Shown: piece by piece, positions 10,050-20,104 of the stretch
How the letters are laid out: every line of letters starts with the position of its first letter
Numbering within the stretch: the first letter of the stretch is position 1
Source of the DNA: Phyllostachys edulis
Taxonomy: Eukaryota > Streptophyta > Magnoliopsida > Poales > Poaceae
Assembly (NCBI GenBank): GCA_036346405.1
Contig: CM070548.1
Coordinates: forward strand, 71,395,739 to 71,459,738
DNA length: 64,000 nucleotides
Reading direction: 5' to 3'
Made by a program: the position numbers and the translations under genes
Notes under the pieces: generated by a model
Database searches by the model: none
Seen by the model: the letters and a program-made list of their open reading frames with translations, nothing else
What the model was told of the DNA's origin: nothing

Positions 10050-13000
10050 TTTCGGACCGGAGCGAAAGATCCGAACCCTCTGTGTTCATACACCATCCAG
10101 ATTTCCGGTGTACGAGTTACAAAAATGATAACATAACCAAATCTAGCATTTCATTAATAGTAAATCGAGTTCGATACAATTGGGCATGAAGCCAAATAAA
10201 GAAGTAAATAACACAATGAAATAAAAAGATAGTAGTAGGCCAAAAGCGATCATACGCCACAGTAATCGCTGGGCGTAACCTAGGCGTCGGTGTCCTCACC
10301 GTCCTGATAGTAGTCTTCTCCTGAAATTTTTGTTGCACAAAGCAAGCATGAGCACAACTACCGTGCTCGCAAGTTACACCCAATATGGAATTGTAATGCA
10401 TGCATAAGGTAAACAAAGGACATTGGCGGGGTTATTTTATGTAAGCAGCGGTTTTAATTTAAATAATCATAATAGATTGCAAGGCCATTTTCCTACATTA
10501 ATTAAAATCATATTTTAAATGACAATGGAATAATGTGGATAACCTCCAAGAAAGGTGATGGATATCCTCCAATCACATCGCTAACCGCCTAATTTTCCCA
10601 CAGACTATCCATCCCGAAAACATCTGTTGAAACCATTTTAAAACCAAAAACAAGTCTAACTCAAGTGGCTTTGCTAGCATGTCCATGATCATGACGCTGC
10701 TATTGAATAGTTTTCTACTCTGCAGAGTGCATGCATGTACTTTACCCACACGAGATATTATACCCTTTGTGTCGGCCAATCCACGCTTCCTAAGGCGTGA
10801 CAGAGCAAATATCACAAGGTCGTTACAATGATCTACCTCACAAGTACTCATGCCCGCTAAGGTTTCGCTTCCATTGGACTAACCATCCTCCGGAGCCCCT
10901 CTTGCGCCATGTGGGACTCTTGTCTAACCAACACCCACTCATACAATATGGCACGAATATCTATGAGGTATCCCAAATTATTAAGCCAGTCCTTCCCATA
11001 CGAGGACATGTGGTGGTACGTTTTGGCATAGCAAAGGAACGCTCAAAGGCCGGTCCTTAATTGACAGGCGTCTTTCAAATTAAACCACAGGCTTTAATCC
11101 TAACCAGATTAAACCGTGCATAAACCTGCACCCACCTTTCATCCGTTACACCCAAGTCCAAACCATCTTTATTTTATTTAGCAAAACCACCTTTACAACA
11201 AATCTATGGTAATACAATACCATAGGCTCAAGTTAAAACAAGTTTGTAAAGATTTGGCTAAATCCTCCCCAAAATCAAAATCGGGGTGTAAGTATTTGCT
11301 AAGCATTTCCAAACAATTTATCTATGGGGACAAGGGATGACATTTCAATATTCAATATTGGCCATACAAGGACAGTTGGAATATCTAATCATTTAAACAG
11401 AATTTAAAATACTTGAATAAAAGTATGCATGCACTTAATAATTTGAAAACTGAATTTAAATAACTTTAAAATAGTAGGTGCAAGATGATCAAAGTATAAC
11501 TTGCCTTCGCTGAAGTCTTGAAATTCTAATTCTTGGAAGAATCAAATTCCGGAATAAATAAGTAATCTAAGCGTGAAAATCGACAAATCAATTGAAGTTC
11601 AAATAAAATCAAGACGACAGTTTAAACTAACTCCAAATAAAATAATTATATTTTATTTGACTAGATTATAATTTTATAAGACTTTATAAATTTGAAACAC
11701 TCAATTTGGAATTAGGACATAAAAGATATGAATTCTACAAGTTTAAATCTTAAATTTGCAATTTAAATAGTTTCAACTTCAAAATGACAATTTAAACTAA
11801 TTCTAAATAAACTAATCTTAATTTATTAAGCTAGATAATCTTTTTATAAAATTTTAGAAATTTAATCCACTAAATTTGGAGTTGGAATTGAGATGATATG
11901 AATTTTACAAATTTAAATCTAAATTTGGAATTTAAATAAATTTCTAAATTCTAAAACAGAACTAAAATGAACTCCAAATTGAAAAATTACATTTTATTTA
12001 GTTATATAATAATTTTCTAAGAATTTAGCAATTTGAATCATCTAATTTGGAACTAGGATGAATAAGTTATGAATTTTTCAATTTAAATCCTAAATCGCTT
12101 TTTTAAACAATTTCCCAAATTATTTTTCTAAAGGAAATCTAATTATTGCGCAATCTTGACGTCGTGAAGGAATTCCGGATTTAAAAGAAATTAAAAACAA
12201 TTACGACGCGGGCCCCTATATGTCGAGACACGGCCACGTGGACTTAGTCCACGTGCCTTGGCGCACGGGAGGTGGCGTGATGTGGCACGCCCGCCGACGT
12301 GGTGCCACATGGGCGTGAGGTGGCGCCACATGGGCGACACGTGCACACGCCACGGGCGAGCGATGGCGGCGTCGGGATCCAGGGTCACCGCGTACGCCGT
12401 CTTTACTCGAGGCCGCGAGTCGCGCGATTGGAACCGTGGAGGAGATGGGGAACTTAGTGGCTACCTTAGGTGCGGCGGCGCGCCGGAATGTCGTCGGCGG
12501 CGAGGTTTGGCGGCGAAGCTTCGGTCGTCGTCGAAGTAGTCGTCCCAGGGTCTCCGGCGGCGTGGATGGGTGCTCGGCCAGAACGACGCGGTGGTGCCGA
12601 AGATGTGGTCAAGGGTCGGCGGGGACGACGGGCCGAATCGGAGAAGAACAGCTCGGCCGCCGGTGAGGAACCTCGAAATTCGGCGCTATGGAGGAGGAGG
12701 GAGCAATGGGTGGTGGTGTTGAGTTGCGGTGGAGGCGCACCCGGGTGGCTTTATAGGGGTAGAGGGCCCGAGGCGGCGAGGGTTAAATGGGGTCACTGGC
12801 GGTTAAGGGCTTAAGCGCCCGCGTCTTGTGAAGAGGGGAAAGAGGTGGGGATCGTGGCGGAGGTGGACGCGAGTCTTGCGCACCGACGCGAGAAGGCGGT
12901 GGTTGAGAGCCGTTATGAGCTTCACGCCCTGGCCATGGCGGTTGGAGGCGGTGGTGCGCTGGGGAGAAGATGTGAGCCGTCGGATCTTGATCCGACGGTG

Positions 13001-13480
13001 GGAAAATGGGGTGGCGTGGTGGCTTAGATGCCGTCCGATTGGGATTGGGCGGTGGGGAGAGAGAGAGATAGGGAGGCGGTGGGCATGGTCGTTGGATTTA
13101 AATCCAACGGTCCTAATTGAGGATGGGGTTTTGGGGCCAAGCAAAGGAAAGAAATTTGGTCAACACCTGAGTCTTGATTCGGCCCAACCATTGTTTAGGG
13201 TTTTCTTTTAGTTTTCTATTTTAAATAATCTGGTTAATTCCTTTTAGACTTAGAAAATAGCAAAAAGAGTCCAAAAATTCTACAAAAATTCTCATAAATC
13301 CTTAGAGACATTTTAGGCTTAATAAAATTATCCCCAACTTAAAGTTGGTAATAGATTTTGAATTTTAAATTTGTTTTGGCTTAAATTAATTTAAAGGGAA
13401 GCTTTTAAAATTCAGAAAATTCACCAATTCAAATAAGTTTTAAACTTTAACTAAATTTAAAATTTTGGGCTGTTAGAAAC
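10050..13480 (-). repeat. 3' LTR of the truncated Tekay-type gypsy (LTR copy 2)
   Basis: It is about 3.43 kb and homologous to the solo LTRs at 3749-7079 and 59807-62994. Its left end (tttcggaccggagcgaaagatcc) aligns with the start of copy 1 (tgtcgaacccgagagtgaaggatcc). Its right end reads GTTTCTAACAGCCC on the minus strand where TGTAACA is expected, so the terminal TG is mutated. A GC-rich island lies at about 12180-13140. Boundaries are accurate to a few bases. Confidence 0.8.
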
Positions 13481-13493
13481 CTCCCCCCCTTAA
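13481..13493 (-). other. Polypurine tract of the Tekay-type gypsy
   Basis: The minus strand reads aagggggggag next to the LTR start and 21 bases after the end of the chromodomain frame, the expected place for this site. Confidence 0.8.
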
Positions 13494-13513
13494 GGGAATC
13501 TCGACCCCGAGAT

Positions 13514-15713
13514 TCAGACTTGACCGGCAAGGAGGTGGGGATACTCTGCCTTCAGATCTTCTTCTCGCTCCCAAGTAGCTTCACTTTCCGGGTGGTGACT
13601 CCACTGGACTTTGTAGGAACGGATGATCTTGCTCCGGGTGACACGCTCTGCGACGTCCAAAATCTTGATCGGTTGCTCCACATAAGTGAGGTCCTCTTGA
13701 AGCTCAATGCTTTCTAGAGGGGTCTGATCTTCAGGCACTCGAAGGCACTTCTTTAGCTGTGAAACATGGAAGACATTGTGTACATCGGACAAAGATGCTG
13801 GTAGCTCAAGCTGATATGCAACTTCACCTCTTCTTGCCAAAATCTTGTAAGGTCCCACAAATCTGGTGCGAGTTTTCCTTTGGTTCGAACCTTCTTACTC
13901 CTCGGAGTGGAGTAACTTCTGAGGTAGACAAAATCTCCTACGCAAGGTCAACTCTCGTAAGCGATTATCGGCATAACTCTTCAGTCGGGTTTGAGCTACT
14001 TTGGATGCTCTCTTATTGCCTTAACCTTACTTTGACTTCTTTGATCAACTCTGGCCCAAAGAAGCGATGCTCTCCTACTTCATCCCATAGAAGCGGAGTT
14101 CGCATTTCTGCCATACAAAGCCTCAAGCGGGGACATTTGAAGGCGGCTTGGTAGCTATTGTTATCTGTAAAATTCTGCATAGGGCAAATTCTTGTCCCAA
14201 CTTTTTCAGTAATCAAAGGCGCAGCTCAAGCATGTCTTCAAGAATCTGGTTGACTCGTTCGGTCTGGCCATCCGTCTGCGGATGATATGCAGTGCTGAAA
14301 TTGAGTCTGGTTCCCAAGGCTTCATGCAGACTCTGCCAAAATCTTGACGTAAACTGCGATCCTCTGTCGGACACGATCTTCTTGGGTACTCCATGCAGAC
14401 AGACTATCTTGGCCATATACAATTCTGCCAGCTTACTGCTCGGGTAGGTGGTCTTGACTGGAAGGAAATGAGCTACTTTCGTTAACCGATCAATTATCAC
14501 CCAGATGGAATCACACCCTGACTGAGTCCTAGGAAGTCCGGTGATGAAATCCATACCAACTTCTTCCCACTTCCACTCGGGGATCGGTAACGGTTGTAAC
14601 AATCCAGCGGGTCTTTGATGTTCTGCCTTGACTCGCTGACAAACATCACAACGGGCTACGAACTCAGCAATTTCCCGCTTCATGCTGACCCACCAATATT
14701 TTTCCTTAAGATCTGGTACATCTTGGTACCGCCAGGTGAATGGAATAAGGCGACTCATGGGCTTCCTTCAGAATCGATTGCTTTAAATCCTGGCGATTGA
14801 TGCAGATCACGGTTCCCGAACCATGCTTGTTCCTTCCTCATCTTGGTGAATCTCAAGCTTTACCTCTTCTCATATTCTTCTTGATCTCCTTGATGTCTTC
14901 ATCTACTAATTGCTTTTCTTTGATCGACTCTGAAGTGTTGGTTGAACTTCCAAAGCACTCACACATCCTTGCTCAACAATCTCCAAGTTCGGATGCTTCA
15001 ATTCTTCATACAATCTGGTGATTCTCTGAACCACGATGGTATTGCAATCGCCTTCTGCTTTCGGGGCATCGCAACTACATTTGCCTTGCCGGATGGTAAT
15101 GGATCTCAAGGTCATAATCCTTTATCAATTCTAGTCATCTTCTCTCATCGGAGATTAAGGTCGACCGAGTGAATATGTACCAGACTCTTATGATCCGTGA
15201 AAACTTCACGGTGATTCTGGATGAGGTAATGCCGCCAGATCTTTAATGCATGCATAATCGCCGCTAACTCAAGGTCATGAGTTAGATAATTCCCTTCATG
15301 TGGCCTCGGTGGCGAGATCGCGAAGATCTGACCTTGCCCTCCTGCATCAATCACGCAACCGAAGTCCTTGACGAGAGGCGCGTCATGAAAATCACAAAAT
15401 CTTTATGAATATCTGGTAGGACCAATACAGTCTTTGAAACTAGTCTCGTCTTCAGCTCTTGGAAACTCTCCTCGCAAGCATCTGTCCATTCAAATTTCTT
15501 CTCCTTCTTCAGAAGTTGAGTCATTGGTCTTGCTAATTTGGAGAAACCTTCAATGAATCTGCGGTAATACCCAGCCAATCCAAGGAAACTTCTCACCTCT
15601 GTGACAGACTTGGGTTGCTTCCAATCCATTACCGCTTCGACTTTGGTTGGATCTACTGCAACTCCTCCTGCGGACACAATATGTCCAAGGAATGCCACTT
15701 GACTTAGCCTGAA
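13514..15713 (-). pseudogene. pol: Gypsy pol 3' part: RT end, RNase H, integrase, chromodomain
   Basis: Read right to left: the end of reverse transcriptase with LSQVAFLGHIVSAGG and SFLGLAGYYRRFI (15351-15713); RNase H with DHKSL and an AIMHALKIWRHYL stretch (about 14950-15354); integrase with CDVCQRVKAEHQRPAG, MDFITGLPRT, IVSDRGSQFTSRFW and TAYHPQTDGQTERVNQ (14213-14758); then DVHNVFHVSQLKK and a chromodomain with YKVQWSHHPESEATWE (13514-13858). The chromodomain places it in the chromovirus (Tekay/Del) lineage. Frameshifts separate every domain. Confidence 0.9.
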
Positions 15714-15714
15714 C

Positions 15715-15885
15715 CTGCCACACGATTCCTCCTCGGGCCTGGTAGCTCGCGGACGTGAATTTCCTTCAACGCTGCCACACGATTCCTCCTCAGGCCCGGT
15801 AGCTCGCGGACGTGAATTTCCTTCAACGCTGCCACACGATTCCTCCTCAGGCCCGGTAGCTCGCGGACATGAATTTCCTTCAACC
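15715..15885 (+). repeat. 57-bp tandem repeat, three units
   Basis: The units 15715-15771, 15772-15828 and 15829-15885 differ at only a few positions (for example gggcctgg versus aggcccgg). The array starts exactly where homology to gypsy reverse transcriptase stops and ends about 20 bases before a TATA box. It is a multiple of three and open in one frame, but there is no sign that it is translated. It looks like promoter sequence of the following GRF gene. Confidence 0.9.
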
Positions 15886-15906
15886 CAATTGTAATTCAGC
15901 TGCATG

Positions 15907-15970
15907 CTATATATGGATGCTTTCGCTGCCATTCACCTCACTCTTCATTTCCTCTTCTCCTTTCTTCCAG
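15907..15970 (+). promoter_or_regulatory. TATA box and splice acceptor upstream of the first GRF gene
   Basis: CTATATATGG at about 15906-15915 is a TATA-like element. TTCTCCTTTCTTCCAG at 15955-15970 is a good polypyrimidine-AG acceptor, 11 bases before the ATG at 15982. Either local transcription or splicing from the far MULE promoter is possible. Confidence 0.45.
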
Positions 15971-15981
15971 TCTTAGACAAG

Positions 15982-16496
15982 ATGTCTTCGGCATCATCTA
16001 ACTTTCGAGTGAGCAGACAATTACAATCACTGCGGCAGCAGCTGGTTTGCCCTCGCTGCAGTGATCCGGTGAATGTGTTTACCTCACATACGCCAACGAA
16101 TCCATCTCGAGTGTTCATGAGGTGTTCAAATCTTACGGTAAATTGCGCCTAATCACCCCCAATGAATTTCATTCGAAACAACATGTTGTTTTTATTTCAC
16201 TTGAAGCTGCAATTCTTTTTCAGAGCACAACATGTCGGTTTTGGCAGTGGGCTGACGAAGCTGTCCCAGTGGTTCAAGATATTGCAATGTAAATTGCTAC
16301 CTTGCAAGATGACTCTCGTGGTATTGCTGCATTTCGTCCAGTGGCTCGACCCTCTGAGCCACCAACGTAGAACGAAGATAAAAGACTTAAAAGACTGGAT
16401 GAAAGGATTGAAAGAGTTGAGAACATGCTTCAGAAATTAGTTAAGCTAGTTAGTTTTGTAGTCTTTCTTCTATTATTTCTTGTTGTTGCCAAGTAG
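15982..16496 (+). pseudogene. GRF zinc-finger protein with C-terminal membrane segment, two in-frame stops
   Basis: Exon 1 is 15982-16137 (52 codons) and exon 2 begins at 16224, with a GT-AG intron. The product has a zf-GRF domain: CPRC, then NPSRVFMRC in exon 1, and after splicing STTCRFWQWADEA, giving all four metal-binding cysteines and the GRF-type aromatic block. TAA at 16290 would end it at 74 residues. The same frame continues past that stop, and past a TAG at 16368-16370, with a charged coiled-coil stretch (KRLKRLDERIERVENML) and a hydrophobic tail (VSFVVFLLLFLVV) to a TAG at 16494. Coiled coil plus tail anchor is typical of small plant GRF proteins, so the stops look like damage; a short functional protein cannot be excluded. 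zf-GRF domains bind nucleic acid; the role here is unknown. Confidence 0.75.
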
Positions 16497-16882
16497 AAGT
16501 TCAGTTGTAATGAGATGTAATGTCCACTCTTTACTTATGCATCGCAGTCCGTCATGAATGAGAATAAACCAGTAACATTACCTACCCATGAATGAGTTTG
16601 TTCGATGCATATAACTTAAAGCACACGACACATCGATGCAACATGTCAACTCGATAAAAGGCAACCGCAATAACGCGTCCACCATTTAGTTACATGCTTT
16701 AGGATATTAAACATAAGTGCGTACATAAGGGGAGACTACCGACGTACAAGCTTCTCCGTCCGTGCCTAATTGTAGAAGGTGCCTGTCGCTACCCACATAG
16801 AGAGTTCTCCAGTTGGACGCCTCGGACGTGGCTGGCCGTCGTTGTAGTGGCACGCACATATGCAGCTAGGGTTGGCACAGCA
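16497..16882. other. Spacer between two convergent GRF genes
   Basis: This AT-rich spacer would hold the 3' ends of the plus-strand gene on the left and the minus-strand gene on the right. I see no other feature. Confidence 0.4.
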
Positions 16883-17370
16883 TCATGTGGGATCATAGGA
16901 ACTTCCTATGTTCATGACCTCCTCATTGCCCCTCTCACGCTGCATCTGTTGGCGGAGGTCATCATTTTGCTCCTTGAGATCATCAATTTGCGCCTCCAAA
17001 TCAAATATTCGGTTCCACAATACATCCATGTACCTCACAACATGTCCTTCATGGGGAGGATCGATACAACGGGTGAAGTTGCATTTCATCATCTGCTATA
17101 AGGGATGGTTAGTACGGAGGATGTATTAGCAGTAACATGAACAAAACTATTTACCCCAGAGTATGGGCATCGGAAGAAACGCCGTCCACCATCGAAAGGG
17201 CCGTCTATGACCTGCACGATAGCGTCCTCCCCATGTCTGCATTTCGGCCATACCGGTTGAGCACGCTTCTTCGGCATCAACCGATAGTTAGGGCCGAAGT
17301 CCTCCCTCCTTTCGACAAGAAGGTCTGGCTTCGGCGACCCCGGTTGGACTGGTCCCTGGGCGTCTGCCAT
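16883..17370 (-). CDS. GRF-type zinc-finger protein, two exons, intact
   Basis: Exon 1 is 17155-17370 (ATG at 17370, 72 codons). The intron is 17093-17154, with GTAAAT at the donor and TATAGCAG at the acceptor. Exon 2 is 16883-17092, giving 141 residues. Exon 1 ends in WPKCRHGEDAIVQV and GGRRFFRCPYSG; exon 2 begins MMKCNFTRCIDPP. Together these form a divergent GRF finger in which the usual FTRW tryptophan is cysteine. A leucine/glutamine-rich coiled coil follows (NRIFDLEAQIDDLKEQNDDL). This arrangement matches a large family of uncharacterised grass proteins. There is no nuclease or helicase domain, so the function is unknown. It lies in the MULE with two related pseudogenes. Expression is not demonstrated. 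Confidence 0.7.
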
Positions 17371-17495
17371 CGTATGTTACTATAAGACGGAGAAGGTTCT
17401 TCTTCCTACGGTTTCAAGGGTCGAGTGGTCCTAATTTCAGAGCGTGGGGCGTACATTTTATAGCCCCGCGGGGGGAGGATAACAAAGCATTTTAT

Positions 17496-17835
17496 AAACA
17501 AGACCAAACGGGGCAGGTTTGCGTAGTGACAAGACAAAATAGAGGCAGCCTTGCGTAGTGACAAGACCAAGCGGGCGGCTTTCTTGATGACAAGACCACA
17601 GGGATGACTTTTCTTGATGACAAGACCAGACGGGCGACTTTCTTGCGATGACAAAACACACAGGCGACTTTGCGAAGAATAAGACCAAAGGAGACGACTT
17701 TTATGTGATGAAAAGACCACCACGGGCAGCTTTGCGCGATGACAAGACCAGACGAAATTTGGCGACTTTCTTGCAGATGATAAGACCACACAGGCGACTT
17801 TGCACGATGATAAGACCAAAGGAGACGACTTTCGC
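17496..17835 (+). repeat. About 31-bp degenerate minisatellite
   Basis: Ten to eleven imperfect copies of a unit close to gatgacaagaccacacgggcgactttcttgc, varying from about 28 to 38 bases. The array is upstream of a TATA box and the third GRF gene. Frames through it on either strand are repetitive and not gene-like. Confidence 0.85.
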
Positions 17836-17836
17836 G

Positions 17837-17863
17837 ATTTAGGGTTTAGGTTTAGGGTTAGGC
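17837..17863 (+). repeat. Short interstitial telomere-like repeat
   Basis: The sequence tttagggtttaggtttagggttagg is about three and a half degenerate copies of the plant telomere unit TTTAGGG, directly after the minisatellite. Such teloboxes also occur in plant promoters, and a short run like this need not be a telomere relic. Confidence 0.6.
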
Positions 17864-18155
17864 TTTTCGGATCGTCTTGACAACCCCGACCGCCTCGCCG
17901 ACTTTTAAGACCGAAAAGACAAGACTCGCAAAGGAAGGCGTGACAACACTACGCCTCGCTTGACTTTTCGGACCGATAAGACGGCAAGACTGAAAGCAAG
18001 ATATGACTTCTCACTGCAAAGTAAGACGTGACAACACTATGCCTTGCCAGCTTTCCAGATCGACATGACAACACTTTACCTCCTCAGCTTTTCAGAATTA
18101 AAAGAAAGGACTATATACTCTACATGAAATTAACCACACCATGCCAACCATAGGG

Positions 18156-18166
18156 CTTATAAAAGG
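18156..18166 (+). promoter_or_regulatory. TATA box before the third GRF gene
   Basis: CTTATAAAAGG lies about 60 bases upstream of the first GRF-like codons. It is followed by an AC-rich leader (acactacacaatactacacaata) like a transcription start region. Confidence 0.5.
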
Positions 18167-18209
18167 AGGTTGAACCAAACCCAACACTACACAATACTAC
18201 ACAATAGAT

Positions 18210-18719
18210 ACCCAGCTATGGACTCTTGACAAACTTCTACACGAGGATGTTGCGAAGCAAAAGCGCTTAAGAAGAAGAAGCGGTTACAATACGGATAAAT
18301 CAATGAAAGATGCTCCGGTACCACCACGTTTTCCGATCCCGCGGTGTGTGTGTGGCGCAAGCGATTATTGATCCACACACCCGCACACCGCGGCCCGGGC
18401 GTACTATACATGCGGGCACTATCTCGTAAGCGTTTCTTTCGCGTGTATCGATTTTCCTCTCCCAACGTTGAATTCTTCAAATTTTTAACTTCATCCCCAC
18501 GTAATGGCAGCCCGAGATGCGCTACCACTTCTTCCGGTGGATCGGCGGCCGGAGATGTCTGACAGGGCATTCATCAGTGATACATCTTTGAACTACTCGG
18601 TGCGGGCCAAGAACTTCGTGCGGTGGAAACCTTACGTACCAGACCCTGTTGAGGAGGCACCGAAGGAGCCCAGTACTCGCCCGGGCGTAATACATATCGA
18701 CGACGTCTGTTATGAATAA
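18210..18719 (+). pseudogene. Third GRF zinc-finger gene, broken
   Basis: Exon 1 encodes WTLDKLLHEDVAKQKRLRRR and later PRCVCGASDY. A TGA follows, then the same frame gives HPHTAARAYYTCGHYL up to a donor (GTAAGC) near 18428. Exon 2 begins after TAATGGCAG near 18508 with PEMRYHFFRWIGG, completing a degenerate GRF finger whose last cysteine is missing. A one-base shift then leads into EMSDRAFISDTSLNYSVRAK, ending at TAA 18717-18719. No in-frame ATG is present. One stop, one frameshift and a lost cysteine make it a pseudogene. It is closer to the CxCG...GRAYYMCG subgroup than to the other two copies, so the three are not simple duplicates. Confidence 0.65.
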
Positions 18720-19260
18720 TTTACATCCTTATTACATAAGGTTTCCCTGTACGGTGTACTTACATCATACAATCGCGGGATATGGGCGACTTCGACATAC
18801 CGGCCCGACATGGGCAGATCCGCGACAAAGGCAAGGAAAGGCTCATCGCGGTTGAGCAGCGCCCACAGCGTATCCGATCGCCCGGCGAATCCGTATGGAC
18901 GGCGTGATTTATCAAGAATTTACATCTTTCTTACGATTTTCACTATCGGTGCCCTTACATCATGAAATCGCGGGACATGGGCGACTTGACATACCAACCC
19001 GGCGTGGGCGGTCCGTGACAAGGGTAAGGAAAGGCTCATCTTGGTGAGCACAGGCGACCCCGATGTATCCGATCGCCGGCGCAGAATCCGTATCTCGACG
19101 TGAGTTATGAAGAATTTACATCCTTCTTACGATTCTCACTATCGGTGCACTTACATCATGGAATCGCGGGACATGGACAACCGACATACCGGCCCGGCGT
19201 GGGCGGTCCGTGTCAAGGGAAGGGAAGGCGGCGAGGAGTTCAACGCCGAACTAGCAAGGA
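18690..19260 (+). repeat. About 195-bp tandem repeat, nearly three units
   Basis: The landmark aatcgcggga recurs at 18771, 18966 and 19162, spacing 195 and 196. Each unit runs from a cgacgacgt-like segment through aatttacatccttcttacg to the next. The first unit overlaps the last codons of the third GRF gene, so a 3' exon and its downstream sequence were probably triplicated. Confidence 0.85.
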
Positions 19261-20104
19261 AGGAAAATGGCCTCGGTCCTTGCAGAGTCGGTCATTATGT
19301 AGTAGTCCTCGTCCTACCCCCATGTTGTTTACTATCCCTAAAGGCATGTAGACTTACATGGTCCAGGATGCTTGTGTCGTAGTGTACCCTAGTAGTAGTG
19401 AGCATGACTAAAGCAATTAGCGAATCATCATGCCATGTGACTATGTGTAAGCGATGCTTACGTCAAGTGGACCCTAATGTAGTTTTGGTTACGTGTCTCG
19501 CTAAGCCATCAAAGCAAGCCTATATTGCAAGTATGGCTCTTCTAGTGGACTCCCGAGAAAGAACCATTACGCACCGACGTCGAATCCTCCATGTTTTAGG
19601 GCATCTTCATAATCTGTGAGCATTCTCGGCCCTTCAATCATATCCTTGGCACATCATAATATCACTTACCTTTCTACTTACAACTCATCACTATCTCAAT
19701 CGTCCTCCAAAAAATGTAGAGAAATTTTGCGCACTACAACAATATACGATGATCACAAAATGTTATTGCGAGTCTGACAAATTTCGTACCCTTGATATTC
19801 TACAAAAATAACAAACATACCAACCAACATCGTCACAACACTATTATTTTCAAAATAAATAACATCATACAATCAGATTTGCTAAATGTAATTAACCCAC
19901 AAAATGTAATATTCATTACAACGCAATTAAACAATAATTAAATAATACAAAAGCAATGGGGCCCACATGCGTCGCCTTACGGTTGGCGGCAGAACTGTCA
20001 TAATGTCGAGGCGATCAAGTGCTCTTGCCTAGCGGCTTGCGATAGTACTTGATCACCCTGCAGTTGGGTGACAAAACTTCGATCGCATAATCGTAAAGCG
20101 ACTG
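19261..20104. other. MULE right arm, no gene recognised
   Basis: A plus-strand frame at 19398-19619 encodes about 73 residues with a CKRC motif, but it has no recognisable homology and weak coding character. The rest is AT-rich. From about 19950 the GC content rises towards the right inverted repeat, mirroring the left arm. Confidence 0.4.

Larger units (their letters stand above)
10050..15713 (-). mobile_element. Truncated Tekay/Del-type Ty3/gypsy chromovirus
   Basis: Only the 3' half remains: the 3' LTR (10050-13480), a polypurine tract (13481-13493), a chromodomain, integrase, RNase H and the end of reverse transcriptase. Coding similarity stops abruptly near 15713, inside the reverse transcriptase just before LSQVAFLGHIVS. 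A 57-bp tandem repeat begins directly at that junction. Protease, gag, primer-binding site and 5' LTR are absent. It lies inside the MULE. Confidence 0.88.

Noticed and set aside
12258..13211. Plus- and minus-strand frames in the GC-rich part of LTR copy 2
   Set aside because: Same reasons as in copy 1; there are no conserved residues between the two copies.
15351..15932. A single 193-residue protein joining a repeat-rich N-terminus to reverse transcriptase
   Set aside because: The N-terminal part is the 57-bp tandem repeat read in an open phase by chance (57 is a multiple of three); the reverse-transcriptase homology begins only at the junction.
17406..17842. Cysteine/serine-rich repeat protein on the minus strand
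   Set aside because: All three minus frames are open because the 31-bp minisatellite lacks stops; there is no start context and no homologous composition.
17837..17863. A true interstitial telomere marking a chromosome fusion
   Set aside because: Only about three and a half degenerate units inside a transposon; too short to separate from a telobox-type promoter motif.
18100..18300. Endogenous pararetrovirus promoter
   Set aside because: A TATA box and AC-rich leader are present, but there is no tRNA-Met primer site and no movement, coat or polymerase domain nearby; GRF-family coding sequence follows instead.
15715..19260. CRISPR array
   Set aside because: The repeats are contiguous tandem units without unique spacers, and the sequence is clearly a plant nuclear genome.
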